Source: Cellvibrio zantedeschiae
Lineage (GTDB): Bacteria; Pseudomonadota; Gammaproteobacteria; Pseudomonadales; Cellvibrionaceae
Assembly (NCBI RefSeq): GCF_014652535.1
Contig: NZ_BMYZ01000005.1
Location: 1-64,000, forward strand
Direction: 5' to 3'
Length of the DNA stretch: 64,000 nucleotides
Shown here one piece after another: positions 6,762 through 16,028 of this stretch (positions within the stretch are counted from its first letter, which is position 1; every line of letters begins with the position of its first letter). The notes beneath the pieces are model-generated. The model ran no database searches. It was given only the letters and a program-made list of their open reading frames with translations, and was not told the DNA's origin. The translations under genes were made by a program, and so were the position numbers.

Positions 6762-7979
6762 TTACTTTTTTGGCGTTAAACGCAAGACAATAACATCATG
6801 CGCTGGAATGGTTTGAGTGAAGGCGTTTTGGGTATCGCCTTTGGCGCCGGTCCAAACATTTTTCCAGTTGAAGAATTGTTTTTCAAAATAAATTTCTGTT
6901 TTGAAAAGATCGTCTTTTAGATAATGATCTTTCCAAACATGTTTTAACGATTTAGCCGAGTCTGAGCGATTCAAAAAAAGGATAGCCAATTCGCCATTCT
7001 CAAGCGGTTTGGCGAAAACTTCCAAGTCACCTTCGTCTAACCATTTTTGCGCCTGGATACCTAATTTATCCTGATTGATTGCAATCATTTCTTTATTAGT
7101 GAGAATTTTACGAGTGCGGTCTGACATACTGCGCAAATCATTACCAGCAATTAAAGGTGATGCCATGATTGCCCAAAGCGAAAAGTGTGAACGATCTTCG
7201 CTTTCGCTCATACCGTTACCTACTTCCATCATGTCCATGTCGTTCCAGTGGCCGGGACCGGCAAATTTACGCAAACCAGCTTGCTTGTCTAAAATGGGCA
7301 AGACACCCCATGATGACCATGAACCATGGTTGTGTTCGCAATTCCAGCAGGGATAGATATCACCAGTGGTGCGCCATGAATGGCCAATATCTTTTGCCCA
7401 ATCCCACGGCTTATTATCGCCCCATTCGCAAATGCTGAATAAAATTGGGCGGCCTGCTTTTTTAATGGCGTCGCGCATGGTGGTGTAGGCTTGCTCTGCG
7501 TTAATACCTTTGGTGTCACACCAATCGTATTTCACGTAGTCGATGCCCCAGTTCGCGTAGGTAATCGCATCCTGATATTCATGGCCCCGGCTACCAGGGC
7601 GACCGCCGCAGGTTTTTCCACCGGCATCTGAATAAATACCAATTTTTAGACCTTTGCTATGCACGTAATCTGCAAGCGCTTTAATGCCTGATGGGAAGTG
7701 AGTTTTATCGGCCTGGATAAAACCTTGTGCATCGCGCTCGCCGTGCCAGCAATCGTCGATATTAATATATTCGTAACCCGCATCCTTCATACCGGTTTTG
7801 ACCATGGTGTCAGCCATATCACGAATCATTTGCTCATTAATTTCACACCCAAATGTATTCCAACTGTTCCAACCCATTTGCGGAGTTTTGGCTAGCTCGT
7901 CAAATTTTTGCGCGTGAACTTGTACGGCTAACAGAAAGCCCGCACAGAGCGCGAGCAGATAAGATATTTTTTTGTTCAT
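6762..7979 (-). CDS. aga27A: GH27 alpha-galactosidase
   Basis: Removes alpha-1,6-galactose side chains from galactomannan or its oligosaccharides. Signal peptide (residues 1-23, ending VHAQ) predicts export. The GH27 barrel starts at TPQMGWNSWN; the nucleophile Asp lies in YVKYDWC (about residue 150) and the acid/base Asp in SWRTTGD (about 208). A C-terminal beta domain follows from about 310. Length (405 aa) is typical. It is the last gene of the mannan cluster, and its place after the GH5 gene matches CmAga27A of Cellvibrio mixtus. A 463-bp repeat-rich gap upstream suggests partial uncoupling from the operon. Confidence 0.93.
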   Translation of the reverse strand: MNKKISYLLALCAGFLLAVQVHAQKFDELAKTPQMGWNSWNTFGCEINEQMIRDMADTMVKTGMKDAGYEYINIDDCWHGERDAQGFIQADKTHFPSGIKALADYVHSKGLKIGIYSDAGGKTCGGRPGSRGHEYQDAITYANWGIDYVKYDWCDTKGINAEQAYTTMRDAIKKAGRPILFSICEWGDNKPWDWAKDIGHSWRTTGDIYPCWNCEHNHGSWSSWGVLPILDKQAGLRKFAGPGHWNDMDMMEVGNGMSESEDRSHFSLWAIMASPLIAGNDLRSMSDRTRKILTNKEMIAINQDKLGIQAQKWLDEGDLEVFAKPLENGELAILFLNRSDSAKSLKHVWKDHYLKDDLFKTEIYFEKQFFNWKNVWTGAKGDTQNAFTQTIPAHDVIVLRLTPKK

Positions 7980-8033
7980 AACAAAACCTTTTATTTTTTA
8001 ATGTCAGGAGTCAAATAGCATTTTATTGAAGAA

Positions 8034-8123
8034 GGGAGTCGTCCTCCTCGCAAAGCGGAAATCCAGTTGTTAACAGACTAAAATCAAAAGCTGGATCCCC
8101 GCTTCGCGAGGATGACGATTCCC
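8034..8123. repeat. REP-like palindromic repeat, family A
   Basis: GTCGTC-CTCCTCGC left arm and GCGAGGATGACGA right arm, with inner CTGGATCCCCGC. The same unit recurs at 15969-16007 (half), 31245-31332, 32079-32115 (shrunken) and 44619-44726. Confidence 0.85.
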
Positions 8124-8181
8124 ATATAAAATTTTTCAGCAAAAACCCTGTATGACTAATCATATAAATTATTTTTCTGCC

Positions 8182-8209
8182 AAAAAAACTGCAACCTAAA
8201 TTGCAGTTT
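8182..8209. terminator. Hairpin with A/T flanks after man5A
   Basis: AACTGCAA-CCTAAA-TTGCAGTT stem with an A run before and a T run after, so it may stop transcription in either direction. The loop motif TGCAACCTAAATTGCA recurs near 58075. Confidence 0.5.
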
Positions 8210-8246
8210 TTAACGCTTATATCTATTTGCAACGGAAGTGCAAGAC

Positions 8247-8419
8247 AAAATTAGAAACAAAAAGCGGACGCCTACATGGATGTAGGTGGTAGAGCAACGC
8301 AGGAGCAGTTGCCGAGTCTCATAAGCAAATCACTTACCACATCCATGTGGTTCACCCAAAGGGCAGCTTCGCTGTGTAAATTGCTCCTGCAATTTATGAG
8401 CATTTTTGTTTCTAATTTT
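8247..8419. mobile_element. MITE-like element with 17-bp terminal inverted repeats
   Basis: AAAATTAGAAACAAAAA at 8247-8263 is repeated in perfect inverted orientation at 8403-8419. Inside lie two dispersed repeats: a family C unit (8266-8320, GTAGAGCAACGCAGGAGCAG) and an inverted family B unit (about 8328-8400). No ORF, and no clear target duplication. It may also be a composite of nested repeats. Confidence 0.45.
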
Positions 8420-8442
8420 AACGCCGCAATTCCTAAGCAAAT

Positions 8443-9783
8443 TTATTTTGGTATTGCGTGCATTTTGTCGGCGTATTCTTTAATGATTAAGATAGTCGAA
8501 ATATCTGAATCAAAAATTCCATACATGCCCTGCTCTTCTTGCGGTGGATCACCCATAAAGTCATCACCGGTTTGCCACCAGTAATTTGCACGGGTAGTGC
8601 GCGCAGAACCATTCCATGCCCAGAAGTTGTAACCCGCAATGGCTTCACCTGCTTTTACGCGGTTATACAAGGTATCGAAAACGATGCGATAAAATTTGTC
8701 GCGATAGTGAGTAGTGGCCTTGATATCGTAAGAACCGAAATCGCGATCCAAGCCAAACTCTTCCAACACCAAGGGCTTGTTTACTTTTTTCGCGATGTCG
8801 ATATGCACATTTAAATATTCGTTTGCTTTTGCCAAACCTGCATCCCAGGTTTCTGCTGGTTTGGCTTTATCAAACCAGCCCCAGTTTCTAATCCACATAT
8901 GATAAGTCATGTAATTAATGTAAGGCGAAGCGTGTGCATCACTATACAATTTTTCATCATTGTTAGATCCCATTAAACCTTCACTGCCTGTGCTCACCAT
9001 GTGATTAGGGTCAAGCGAGTGAATATATTTTGCAGTGTCGTTAATCCACTTTACGTAAATTTCTTTTTCTTTGGCAGATGCTTTTGAATTGCCGGCACGA
9101 GGCTCGTTCGCCAATTGCCATGAAAGAATTGATGGATCATTAATGTAGGATTTACCTGTCACGGTATTAACACGTGTTACAATTTTTTTAATGGTTTTGC
9201 GCCATTCGGTTTGGGCTTTTTTGCTTTGATAGAAGCTGGCAGATTTTGCCATAAAACCTTCCCAATCTTTGGTGACGTTAGGATCTTGCGCAGGAGTGCC
9301 CTCAATCCAACTCATATATTGAGTCATACCGCCCGACCACTGCCAAAAGTTATTCAAATAGATAACCGCAGAAATATCGCGCTTGGCAATTTCTGCCATA
9401 AAGAAATCCAAACCAGCCAAAAGCTCTTCATTGTGATCACCGAAGCCGTTGGTAGTTGCGGGATGAACAGCGCTGTTATGCTCAGCTTTTTCTGACACAG
9501 CCAACACACGAATGTTATTAATGCCCAGTAATTTTAAATTATCGAGTTCTTTAACAAGCCTTGCTCTATCGCCAACTTTACCTGATGAACCCAAATAGCC
9601 GCCGTACCACATATTGGTACCCACCACATAATAATTTTTACCTTTCACAGAAAGGTGCGCACCATTGGTGGTAAAAAAATCAGCCTTATTAACGGCATCG
9701 ACTTTTTTGTTATCGGCAGCGAAAGTCAGACTCGCCACACAAAACAGCAAGGCAGCTGCGCATCTACTAATAATTTTTTTCAT
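8443..9783 (-). CDS. man5A: GH5 (subfamily 7-like) beta-mannosidase/mannanase
   Basis: Hydrolyses beta-1,4-mannosidic links in manno-oligosaccharides or mannan. Signal peptide (ends LTFAAD) and a single GH5 barrel of about 420 residues, no carbohydrate-binding module. The acid/base Glu is in WQLANEPRAG and the nucleophile Glu in PLVLEEFGLD. Close in type and position to Man5A of C. mixtus, which is an exo-acting mannosidase, so oligosaccharides are the likelier substrate. Start at ATG 9783 is chosen over the open frame to 9849 because GAGGAGA lies just upstream and the signal peptide begins there. Part of the minus-strand mannan operon. Confidence 0.9.
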   Translation of the reverse strand: MKKIISRCAAALLFCVASLTFAADNKKVDAVNKADFFTTNGAHLSVKGKNYYVVGTNMWYGGYLGSSGKVGDRARLVKELDNLKLLGINNIRVLAVSEKAEHNSAVHPATTNGFGDHNEELLAGLDFFMAEIAKRDISAVIYLNNFWQWSGGMTQYMSWIEGTPAQDPNVTKDWEGFMAKSASFYQSKKAQTEWRKTIKKIVTRVNTVTGKSYINDPSILSWQLANEPRAGNSKASAKEKEIYVKWINDTAKYIHSLDPNHMVSTGSEGLMGSNNDEKLYSDAHASPYINYMTYHMWIRNWGWFDKAKPAETWDAGLAKANEYLNVHIDIAKKVNKPLVLEEFGLDRDFGSYDIKATTHYRDKFYRIVFDTLYNRVKAGEAIAGYNFWAWNGSARTTRANYWWQTGDDFMGDPPQEEQGMYGIFDSDISTILIIKEYADKMHAIPK

Positions 9784-9958
9784 AATGTCTCCTCGCATAA
9801 TTTGCTCGCATGTTAATGCAAGTGGAATTTTGATACTTTTTCTAAACACGTTTAACTGCGCTTTTGATAAAAAATCACTATAGGGAGCTAGTCAAATTTT
9901 AATAAAAGATGCTGTGCGGTATTGTTTATTTTTCTTATCATTAAGACCTTTGGCGTTT

Positions 9959-11191
9959 TTATAATATCTTTGCCAAATAATTTATCCCTTCCATCATGGC
10001 GCGACCATTATGGTAAGGGCACTTCCAAAAACCAACTTTGTAATAAGGTGGAACTTGCGGCCCATTAACACTTGCCGACCAAAACCATTCCCCGTGCTCT
10101 TTGTCAATTTGGTAGCGCTTAATAAACTCCCAAATATTTTCTGCTGCACTGCAATATTTTTGCTCACCTGATTCGCTGTAGGCAAATAAAAATCCGACTA
10201 AAGCTTCTGCTTGCACCCACCACACTATATCGGGCAAATAGGTTTTGCTCGCAAAGTCGTAAGCGTCAATCACATGGCCGTGCGCACCTACCCCTTCCTT
10301 CAAGGTAACATCGGCAATTTTCACCAACTCAGGCATTAATGCTTGGGTATAATCTGTGTCGCCCAAAGATTCCAGGGCTTTTGCAATTAACCAACTCGCT
10401 TCAATATCATGCCCATAAGTGAAGCCGGGGGAATGATCTTTCCAATCATGATCCATAAACATACGCAAATGACTGGTTTTTTTATCAATAATATATTTAT
10501 CAAAAAGCTCAATGTTATAACGCAAAGCCGCACTAATTTTTTCAGTCGGATGAACTTTATTGAGCGTTGTATAGGCCTCCAACACATGTAAATGGGTATT
10601 TTGTGATTTTGGAAAATTCAAATCTTTTTCACTTAAACGCAAATCATCCATTACTCCCCAGCTGCGGGTAAATGCTTCAAGATAACCCTCACACTGGCGA
10701 TCAATCGTTTTTGATTCCAGCAATTCAAAACAATTCAGAGCATAGGCAAGAGCTTGCTCATCTTGCGTTAAATGATAATAAGCAGTGAGCGCATAAATAG
10801 TAAAAGCCTGGGCGTAGACTTGTTTCTTGGTGTTTATGGGATTGCCGAGCGAATCCAGCTCCCAATAGACACCGCCATGCTCGTCATCAAAAAAATAATT
10901 GACGATGTAATCATAAGCTCGCTTGGCCGCATGGCGGCATTCAGTAGCTTTGGAGTCAATTGAGCCCAGGGATACTGCTGCCTCGCTAAAAAACCACAAG
11001 ATGCGCGCATTTAAAATAATGCCTTTGCTGGCATCTTTCACGGGCAAATTATTTTCACTGACCTCGCCAAAAAATCCGCCATGCTCGCGATCAATAGTAT
11101 TGGCTAACCACCAATCAGCTATGGCAATTAATTCTTCGCGAAATTCAAATTGCAGCGCTGATAAACGGCTAGTGACACTCGCAACACTCAT
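9959..11191 (-). CDS. Cellobiose/mannobiose 2-epimerase (AGE family)
   Basis: Converts the reducing-end sugar of beta-1,4 disaccharides between glucose and mannose; in mannan pathways it turns mannobiose into mannosylglucose for the GH130 phosphorylase. The 410-residue (alpha/alpha)6 barrel has the CE-type motifs GIILNARILWFFS, HLHVLEAYT, YGHDIEASWL and KCPYHNGRA, whose histidines and arginine form the active site. No signal peptide, so cytoplasmic. It starts six bases after the GH130 stop, implying translational coupling. Corresponds in position to EpiA of C. mixtus. Confidence 0.9.
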   Translation of the reverse strand: MSVASVTSRLSALQFEFREELIAIADWWLANTIDREHGGFFGEVSENNLPVKDASKGIILNARILWFFSEAAVSLGSIDSKATECRHAAKRAYDYIVNYFFDDEHGGVYWELDSLGNPINTKKQVYAQAFTIYALTAYYHLTQDEQALAYALNCFELLESKTIDRQCEGYLEAFTRSWGVMDDLRLSEKDLNFPKSQNTHLHVLEAYTTLNKVHPTEKISAALRYNIELFDKYIIDKKTSHLRMFMDHDWKDHSPGFTYGHDIEASWLIAKALESLGDTDYTQALMPELVKIADVTLKEGVGAHGHVIDAYDFASKTYLPDIVWWVQAEALVGFLFAYSESGEQKYCSAAENIWEFIKRYQIDKEHGEWFWSASVNGPQVPPYYKVGFWKCPYHNGRAMMEGINYLAKIL

Positions 11192-11197
11192 TGTTAA

Positions 11198-12379
11198 TTA
11201 CACCAAATCTTTTAGGATTTTTAAATTTGCACTAATTAACTCATTGCGCACCGCCACCGATGCCGCGGAACGCAAACCGTCTTCTGGCGTGTTTTTACAG
11301 TAATCAATTAATTTTTCTACTGTTGAAGTCGCCACGTGCATGCGCGTATCGGATGAGGCGTAATAAATAAAAACTTCATTTTTTTCATTCACAATCCAAC
11401 CGTTGGCAAAAGCAACGTTGGAAACATCGCCTACGCGCTCTGCACCATGCGGTGCAATAAAGTGACCGGCAGGACTGTGCGAAACCACCCAGGGGCGTTC
11501 TAGTTCCGTCATAAACATATAAAGCGTGTAGCGCAAACCGGCAGCAGTGTTGCGCACGCCATGGGCCAAGTTCAACCAACCTTCTGCTGTTTTAATAGGC
11601 GCTGGGCCCTGGCCGTTTTTCACTTCTTTAATGGTGTGATAAACCTTTCCATCTACAATCACTTCTGATTTCACTTCGGCGCGGGTCATGTCATCAACCA
11701 AGCCCCAACCTATTCCACCGCCGCCACCGACACTGATAAAGCCATCTTGCGGGCGCGTGAACAAACCATATTTTCCATCGATAAATTCAGGATGCAAAAC
11801 TACGTTGCGCTGTTGACCAGAATAAGTGATCAAATCCGGCAAACGCTCCCACACAACTAAATCTTTTGTGCGTGCGATTCCGCATTGCGCTTCTGCTGCG
11901 GAAGTATCATCAGGGCGCGTTAAATCTTTTCGCTCGGTGCAGAACAAACCGTAAATCCATCCATCTTCATGCGCAGTTAAACGCATATCGTAAACGTTGG
12001 TATCTGGACGATCTGTTTCTGGCATGGTGATTGGATAATCCCAAAAACGGAAATTGTCGATACCATTTGGGCTTTCAGCAATTGCAAAAAATGATTTGCG
12101 ATCAACGCCTTCAACACGCACCGCCAAAACATATTTTCCCTTCCAGTAGATAGCGCCGGAATTAAACGCGGCGTTCATACTCTGACGCTCCATTAAAAAT
12201 GGATTGGTTTTTTCATTTAAATCGTAGCGCCAAAAAATGGGAGCATGCTCAGCCGTAAGGATTGGGTTTTCATAGCAAGTGTAAATGCCATTACCATTTT
12301 CTTTAGGCGTATTTTTTTTTGTTATCAGCGCCTCATGTTGTGCGAGTAAAGCTTTCGCCTTTTGTTTAAATTCTGTCAT
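11198..12379 (-). CDS. GH130 4-O-beta-mannosyl-glucose phosphorylase
   Basis: Phosphorolyses mannosyl-glucose to mannose 1-phosphate and glucose in the cytoplasm, completing the route begun by the epimerase. The 393-residue five-bladed propeller has the GH130_1 features MNAAFNSGAIYW, TNVYDMRLTAHEDG (catalytic Asp) and the phosphate-binding HPEFIDGKYGLFTRPQ region. No signal peptide. GGGGA lies ahead of ATG 12379. It follows the symporter with a 133-bp gap and precedes the epimerase by six bases. Corresponds to the unkA position of the C. mixtus cluster. Confidence 0.9.
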   Translation of the reverse strand: MTEFKQKAKALLAQHEALITKKNTPKENGNGIYTCYENPILTAEHAPIFWRYDLNEKTNPFLMERQSMNAAFNSGAIYWKGKYVLAVRVEGVDRKSFFAIAESPNGIDNFRFWDYPITMPETDRPDTNVYDMRLTAHEDGWIYGLFCTERKDLTRPDDTSAAEAQCGIARTKDLVVWERLPDLITYSGQQRNVVLHPEFIDGKYGLFTRPQDGFISVGGGGGIGWGLVDDMTRAEVKSEVIVDGKVYHTIKEVKNGQGPAPIKTAEGWLNLAHGVRNTAAGLRYTLYMFMTELERPWVVSHSPAGHFIAPHGAERVGDVSNVAFANGWIVNEKNEVFIYYASSDTRMHVATSTVEKLIDYCKNTPEDGLRSAASVAVRNELISANLKILKDLV

Positions 12380-12512
12380 TGGAAATCCCCATTGCTTAGC
12401 TATGCGCAGTTCTTTATTAATCGCCTGCGCTTGTAAATATTTTTTGCAAACACAATTGCGCTTGCTTTAGTTTAATTGCAGACCGATTGCCGTTTTATAA
12501 AACCGCTTTCGG

Positions 12513-14435
12513 TCAAGATTTTTTAATCAAATGCGCATCATTGGTACCCACCAACAATTCGTTGGGTACATCTGCAGGATAATCTTGCAAATGTTGATAC
12601 CAATTTTTCCACAAGAATAAAGTCCCTAGCGCAGCTACGCCCATGCACAGTGCGAACTCGGTGTAGTAATGAATAACCAGGAAAATCGGCGCAGCCACCA
12701 AACTGGTTTGCCATACAATCCCCACAACTACATTCACCATATCGCGCAGGAAGTTGGTATTTTTTTGCAGCGCAGGATGATCTTGCAAACAGGCATCATG
12801 CACAGGTTTCCAGAAGCCCCATGGGCGAACTTTTAAATAGAATTTTTTCAAGATCGCCATATCAGTAGGCGCAGTCACCAAAGACGCCACCACACAAGTG
12901 ATTAAGCAAACAACGAACAACCATGGGAATGCATAGATGAAATCAACTTTTTCCAATTGCAGACCAAACAGGTTCAAGCCATGCGCAACTGCGATGTTGG
13001 CTTCAGGTATCGCCAAGGCTAAGGCCAATACAATACCGACTGCCATGCCATAGAAATAACCGTAAGCATTGAATCGCCACCAGTACCACTTGAGCACGTT
13101 GGATGCGGTGTAGCCGCCATACAAACCACTTACAATCCACTGCAAGACTGTGTTCACGCTTGGGATGTAAAAACCGAGGGCAACACCCGTAACAATAAAT
13201 ATCAGCGAAACAACGTAGCTCAAGTACACATAACGCTTGGGGTGCGCGTTGGGGTTGATGTAGCGCTTGTAAATATCATTCACAACATAAGCTGGCGCCG
13301 CGTTAACGGTAGCTGCAAAGTTGGACATAAATGCGGCGAGCAAACCGGCAATTAATAAACCGAGCAAACCGCTGGGAATATAATTTTTCAACACGAAAGG
13401 CAGGATTTGCTCGAAGTCTACATTCGGGCCCATAGCCTTCAAATCCGTCATAAAGAAAGCGAGCGCCAATACGGTCAAACCAGCGATCAACATGTAACGC
13501 GGGAACATTAAGACTACAGTTACAAAGCCACTCATTTTTGCGGCGTCGCGCGGCGATTGGGTGGAGAGCACGCGCTGCATATCGTAATTCGGTGCAGGGC
13601 CAGCAAGGCTCAACAACACACCTTTAAACAACATGAGCATAAAGAAAATACCAAACAACGAATAACCATCGGCAGCAATTTTTTGGTTGGCAGCATCAAA
13701 CCGGCCAGCCCAGTCCACATTTACATGCCAGTTAATTGCCAAACTGTCCCAACCTGCTGGCACCACCGCCGCAAGCATTTCGGGCGATACGCTGTTCATC
13801 GCAATAATACCCACACCTATACTCGCAATTGTGGTCACAATAAATTGGAAGACTTCGGTAAACACCACCGAGAACATGCCGCCTTTGATGATGTAAAAAG
13901 TGGTGATGGCGGTCATGCCCAAGCCGTAATAGACATCGTTCATGTGCGGATCATCGGAGAGCTTCCAAGGGAAAAATACCGAGGCAAATTTTCCGATTCC
14001 GATAAAGCCATAAGCGAGAAAGCCGATCACACCCACGAGCGCAAAAGCCACCACAATAATATTGGATAGGCGCGCACCGCGGTCATCGCCAAAGCGGAAA
14101 ATAATCCATTCAGCACCCGTCATAACGCCCGAGCGGCGCAACCAGGTAGCAAGGAATACCATCAGGAAAATCTGGTTAAAGGTGGGCCAAAGCCAGGGGA
14201 TGTAGACGCTCGACAAACCGTAAACGAACAACAGATAAACCAACCACATGGTGCCCGAAATATCGAACATACCCGAGGCATTGGACAGGCCGAGCATGTA
14301 CCACTTGAGCTTGTTACCACCGAGGAAGTAGCTATTAATGTCTTTGGATGCACGGGCCGAAACCCAGAAACCTACACAGACCGTCGAGCAAATAAACGCA
14401 ATCACGATCAGGATATCGAGCAAGGGGAGATTCAT
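12513..14435 (-). CDS. Sodium:solute symporter (SSS family), probable mannobiose transporter
   Basis: Inner-membrane Na+-coupled transporter with about 14-15 hydrophobic helices over 640 residues. The SSS core is seen in SYFLGGNKLKWYMLGLSNASG and the MTGAEWIIFRFG region. It is the first gene of the mannan operon, so beta-manno-oligosaccharides are the inferred substrate. ATG 14435 is favoured over GTG 14447 because GGAA lies eight bases ahead of it. LacI-type operators lie 134 and 226 bp upstream. Confidence 0.88.
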   Translation of the reverse strand: MNLPLLDILIVIAFICSTVCVGFWVSARASKDINSYFLGGNKLKWYMLGLSNASGMFDISGTMWLVYLLFVYGLSSVYIPWLWPTFNQIFLMVFLATWLRRSGVMTGAEWIIFRFGDDRGARLSNIIVVAFALVGVIGFLAYGFIGIGKFASVFFPWKLSDDPHMNDVYYGLGMTAITTFYIIKGGMFSVVFTEVFQFIVTTIASIGVGIIAMNSVSPEMLAAVVPAGWDSLAINWHVNVDWAGRFDAANQKIAADGYSLFGIFFMLMLFKGVLLSLAGPAPNYDMQRVLSTQSPRDAAKMSGFVTVVLMFPRYMLIAGLTVLALAFFMTDLKAMGPNVDFEQILPFVLKNYIPSGLLGLLIAGLLAAFMSNFAATVNAAPAYVVNDIYKRYINPNAHPKRYVYLSYVVSLIFIVTGVALGFYIPSVNTVLQWIVSGLYGGYTASNVLKWYWWRFNAYGYFYGMAVGIVLALALAIPEANIAVAHGLNLFGLQLEKVDFIYAFPWLFVVCLITCVVASLVTAPTDMAILKKFYLKVRPWGFWKPVHDACLQDHPALQKNTNFLRDMVNVVVGIVWQTSLVAAPIFLVIHYYTEFALCMGVAALGTLFLWKNWYQHLQDYPADVPNELLVGTNDAHLIKKS

Positions 14436-14568
14436 CGTATTTTCCACTTATTATGTTTTGTCCCACAGGGATTTTATAAAGGGCTGCATTCAGGAAAGCC
14501 CGGGCTGGCACGGCTAATAAAGTGCCAAACCGGAAGATCATGCCTAGCGTGTAAAGTTTGTTCAACTA

Positions 14569-14580
14569 AATCGGTTACAT
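14569..14580. promoter_or_regulatory. Partial LacI-type operator
   Basis: AATCGGTTACAT repeats the right half and centre of the full operator 92 bp away. Confidence 0.4.
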
Positions 14581-14660
14581 CTTTACAAAAATAGATCTTC
14601 CCGCAGCCCACTTGGTTTATAGATCCCTTAAAAGGTAAAGCCAAATCAGAAGATGCATAA

Positions 14661-14674
14661 TGTAATCGGTTACA
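14661..14674. promoter_or_regulatory. LacI-family operator
   Basis: TGTAATCGGTTACA is a near-perfect 14-bp palindrome with the central CG typical of LacI/GalR operators. Its reverse complement, TGTAACCGATTACA, recurs exactly at 17465-17478 ahead of the isomerase gene. Confidence 0.7.
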
Positions 14675-14893
14675 GTTAAAATTACCAGCTAAATTCAATG
14701 GCATGGCGTAAATATTCTTTGTAGACGCCCTGTATTTACATCACCAGAAAGCTTATTGTTACACTCTTCTGTTGACGCTCGCCTGTTTTGCACTTCACTC
14801 GAACGGCTGGAAAAATGACTTCCGGCAGTGCAAACAGGAACCGTCAACAGCCCTGGCAAACAACTATAACTCACCACTAAAAAGAGACAGATT

Positions 14894-15889
14894 ATGTCCA
14901 GCATCCGCGATGTCGCCCGCTTGGCCGGAGTTTCCGTAGCCACCGTTTCCCGCGCACTTAGCATGCCTGAAAAAGTATCCAGCGATAGCTTGGCTAAAGT
15001 CCACACCGCTATTGCACAGGTTGGCTATAAACCCAATATGCTCGCACGCAACTTTAGGTCTGCCCGCTCTTATGCGGTAGTTGTGTTGGTGCCAGATATC
15101 GCCAACCCCTTTTATTCGCTATTTATTCGCGCCCTTGAAGACCGCGCACAACAAAAAGGCTACGCGGTATTGCTGGGTGATACCCGCGGCACCACCGAAC
15201 GCGAAATCGAATATATTCGCCGCGTGGAAACACGTTTGGCGGATGGCATCATCCAACTGCGCCCCAGCTCTGAGAAAAGCCAAAACAATATCCCATCGGA
15301 TATCCCCTGCGTGAACGCTTGCGGCTGTGAATACACCACCGGCCCGGCCATCCGTATCGACAATCGCAGCGCAGCCAAAACCATGGTGGATTATTTGATA
15401 TCCCTGGGCCACAGACGTATTGGCGTTATCTCTGGCCTTAAAGATAACCCGCACACAGTGGATCGCCTTGAAGGTTACAAAGACGCAATACGCGGTGCCG
15501 GTATTGAGTTTGATCGGGATTTGATTGCAGAGGGCGATTTCACCATGTGGTCAGGCCTCAATGCTGCCTTCCAGTTCTGCAATATGAAAAACCGCCCCAC
15601 GGCTATTTTTTCAATGAATGATGAAATGGCAATTGGCGCTATGCAAACCCTGAAAGCACAGGGAATTCGCATTCCGGAAGATATGTCAGTGACCGGCTTT
15701 GACGATATCGCCTACGCCAAATATTGCGACCCCAGCTTAACCACAATCTCCCAACCTGCTGAAGAGATGGGCAAGATGGCGATGGATATGTTGTTGCGAA
15801 TTATTGAAGGCGAACCGCTCAGCCAAACCGAATGTATTTTGCCAACGGAATTTATTATTCGTAAAAGCACGGCGCCGGTTAAGGCGTAA
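14894..15889 (+). CDS. LacI-family transcriptional regulator of mannan use
   Basis: DNA-binding repressor of 331 residues. The N-terminal helix-turn-helix and hinge are clear (IRDVARLAGVSVATVSRALS, then LARNFRSARS), followed by a periplasmic-binding-protein-like sensor domain (from about 60) with VLVPDIANPF, FSMNDEMAIGA and TGFDDIAYAKYC. Divergent from the symporter-GH130-epimerase-man5A-aga27A operon; palindromes in the shared region are the likely targets. The inducer is probably a manno-saccharide, an inference from context. Confidence 0.9.
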   Translation: MSSIRDVARLAGVSVATVSRALSMPEKVSSDSLAKVHTAIAQVGYKPNMLARNFRSARSYAVVVLVPDIANPFYSLFIRALEDRAQQKGYAVLLGDTRGTTEREIEYIRRVETRLADGIIQLRPSSEKSQNNIPSDIPCVNACGCEYTTGPAIRIDNRSAAKTMVDYLISLGHRRIGVISGLKDNPHTVDRLEGYKDAIRGAGIEFDRDLIAEGDFTMWSGLNAAFQFCNMKNRPTAIFSMNDEMAIGAMQTLKAQGIRIPEDMSVTGFDDIAYAKYCDPSLTTISQPAEEMGKMAMDMLLRIIEGEPLSQTECILPTEFIIRKSTAPVKA

Positions 15890-15910
15890 ACTTTTCGAGA
15901 TCTGCAAAAT

Positions 15911-15935
15911 AAAAAAGGGGCGACAGCCCCTTTTT
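15911..15935 (+). terminator. Intrinsic terminator after the lacI-type gene
   Basis: AAAAAGGGGC-GACA-GCCCCTTTTT hairpin 20 bp after the stop codon. Confidence 0.88.
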
Positions 15936-15968
15936 GCTATTAATACCCGCCACACAAACTTTTTACCG

Positions 15969-16007
15969 GGGGTCGTCATCCTCGCGCAAGCGGGGATCAC
16001 GATTCCC
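15969..16007. repeat. REP-like repeat, family A, half copy
   Basis: GTCGTCATCCTCGCGC and CGGGGATC followed directly by ACGATTCCC, so only the left arm with a joined end remains. Confidence 0.75.
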
Positions 16008-16028
16008 TATTTTAATGGGTGCGGCAGG

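Larger units (their letters stand above)
7980..8442. other. Repeat-filled gap between man5A and aga27A
   Basis: No gene seen. From left to right the gap holds a REP-like palindrome (8034-8123), a small hairpin with AACTGCAA/TTGCAGTT arms flanked by A and T runs (8182-8209, terminator-like), and a 173-bp element bounded by 17-bp inverted repeats (8247-8419). Confidence 0.7.
14436..14893. promoter_or_regulatory. Divergent control region of the mannan operon and its LacI regulator
   Basis: Gene-free stretch with two operator-like sites described separately (14569-14580 and 14661-14674). The ribosome binding site for the regulator is AAGAGA near 14881. No other structure was seen. Confidence 0.65.

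Noticed and set aside
8418..8440. TAACGCCG at the end of man5A resembling an attC core
   Set aside because: Only about eight bases match and no paired inverse core is present.
13557..14069. Plus-strand 170-aa open frame within the symporter gene
   Set aside because: Antisense to membrane-helix coding sequence; His-rich composition is the complement of hydrophobic codons.
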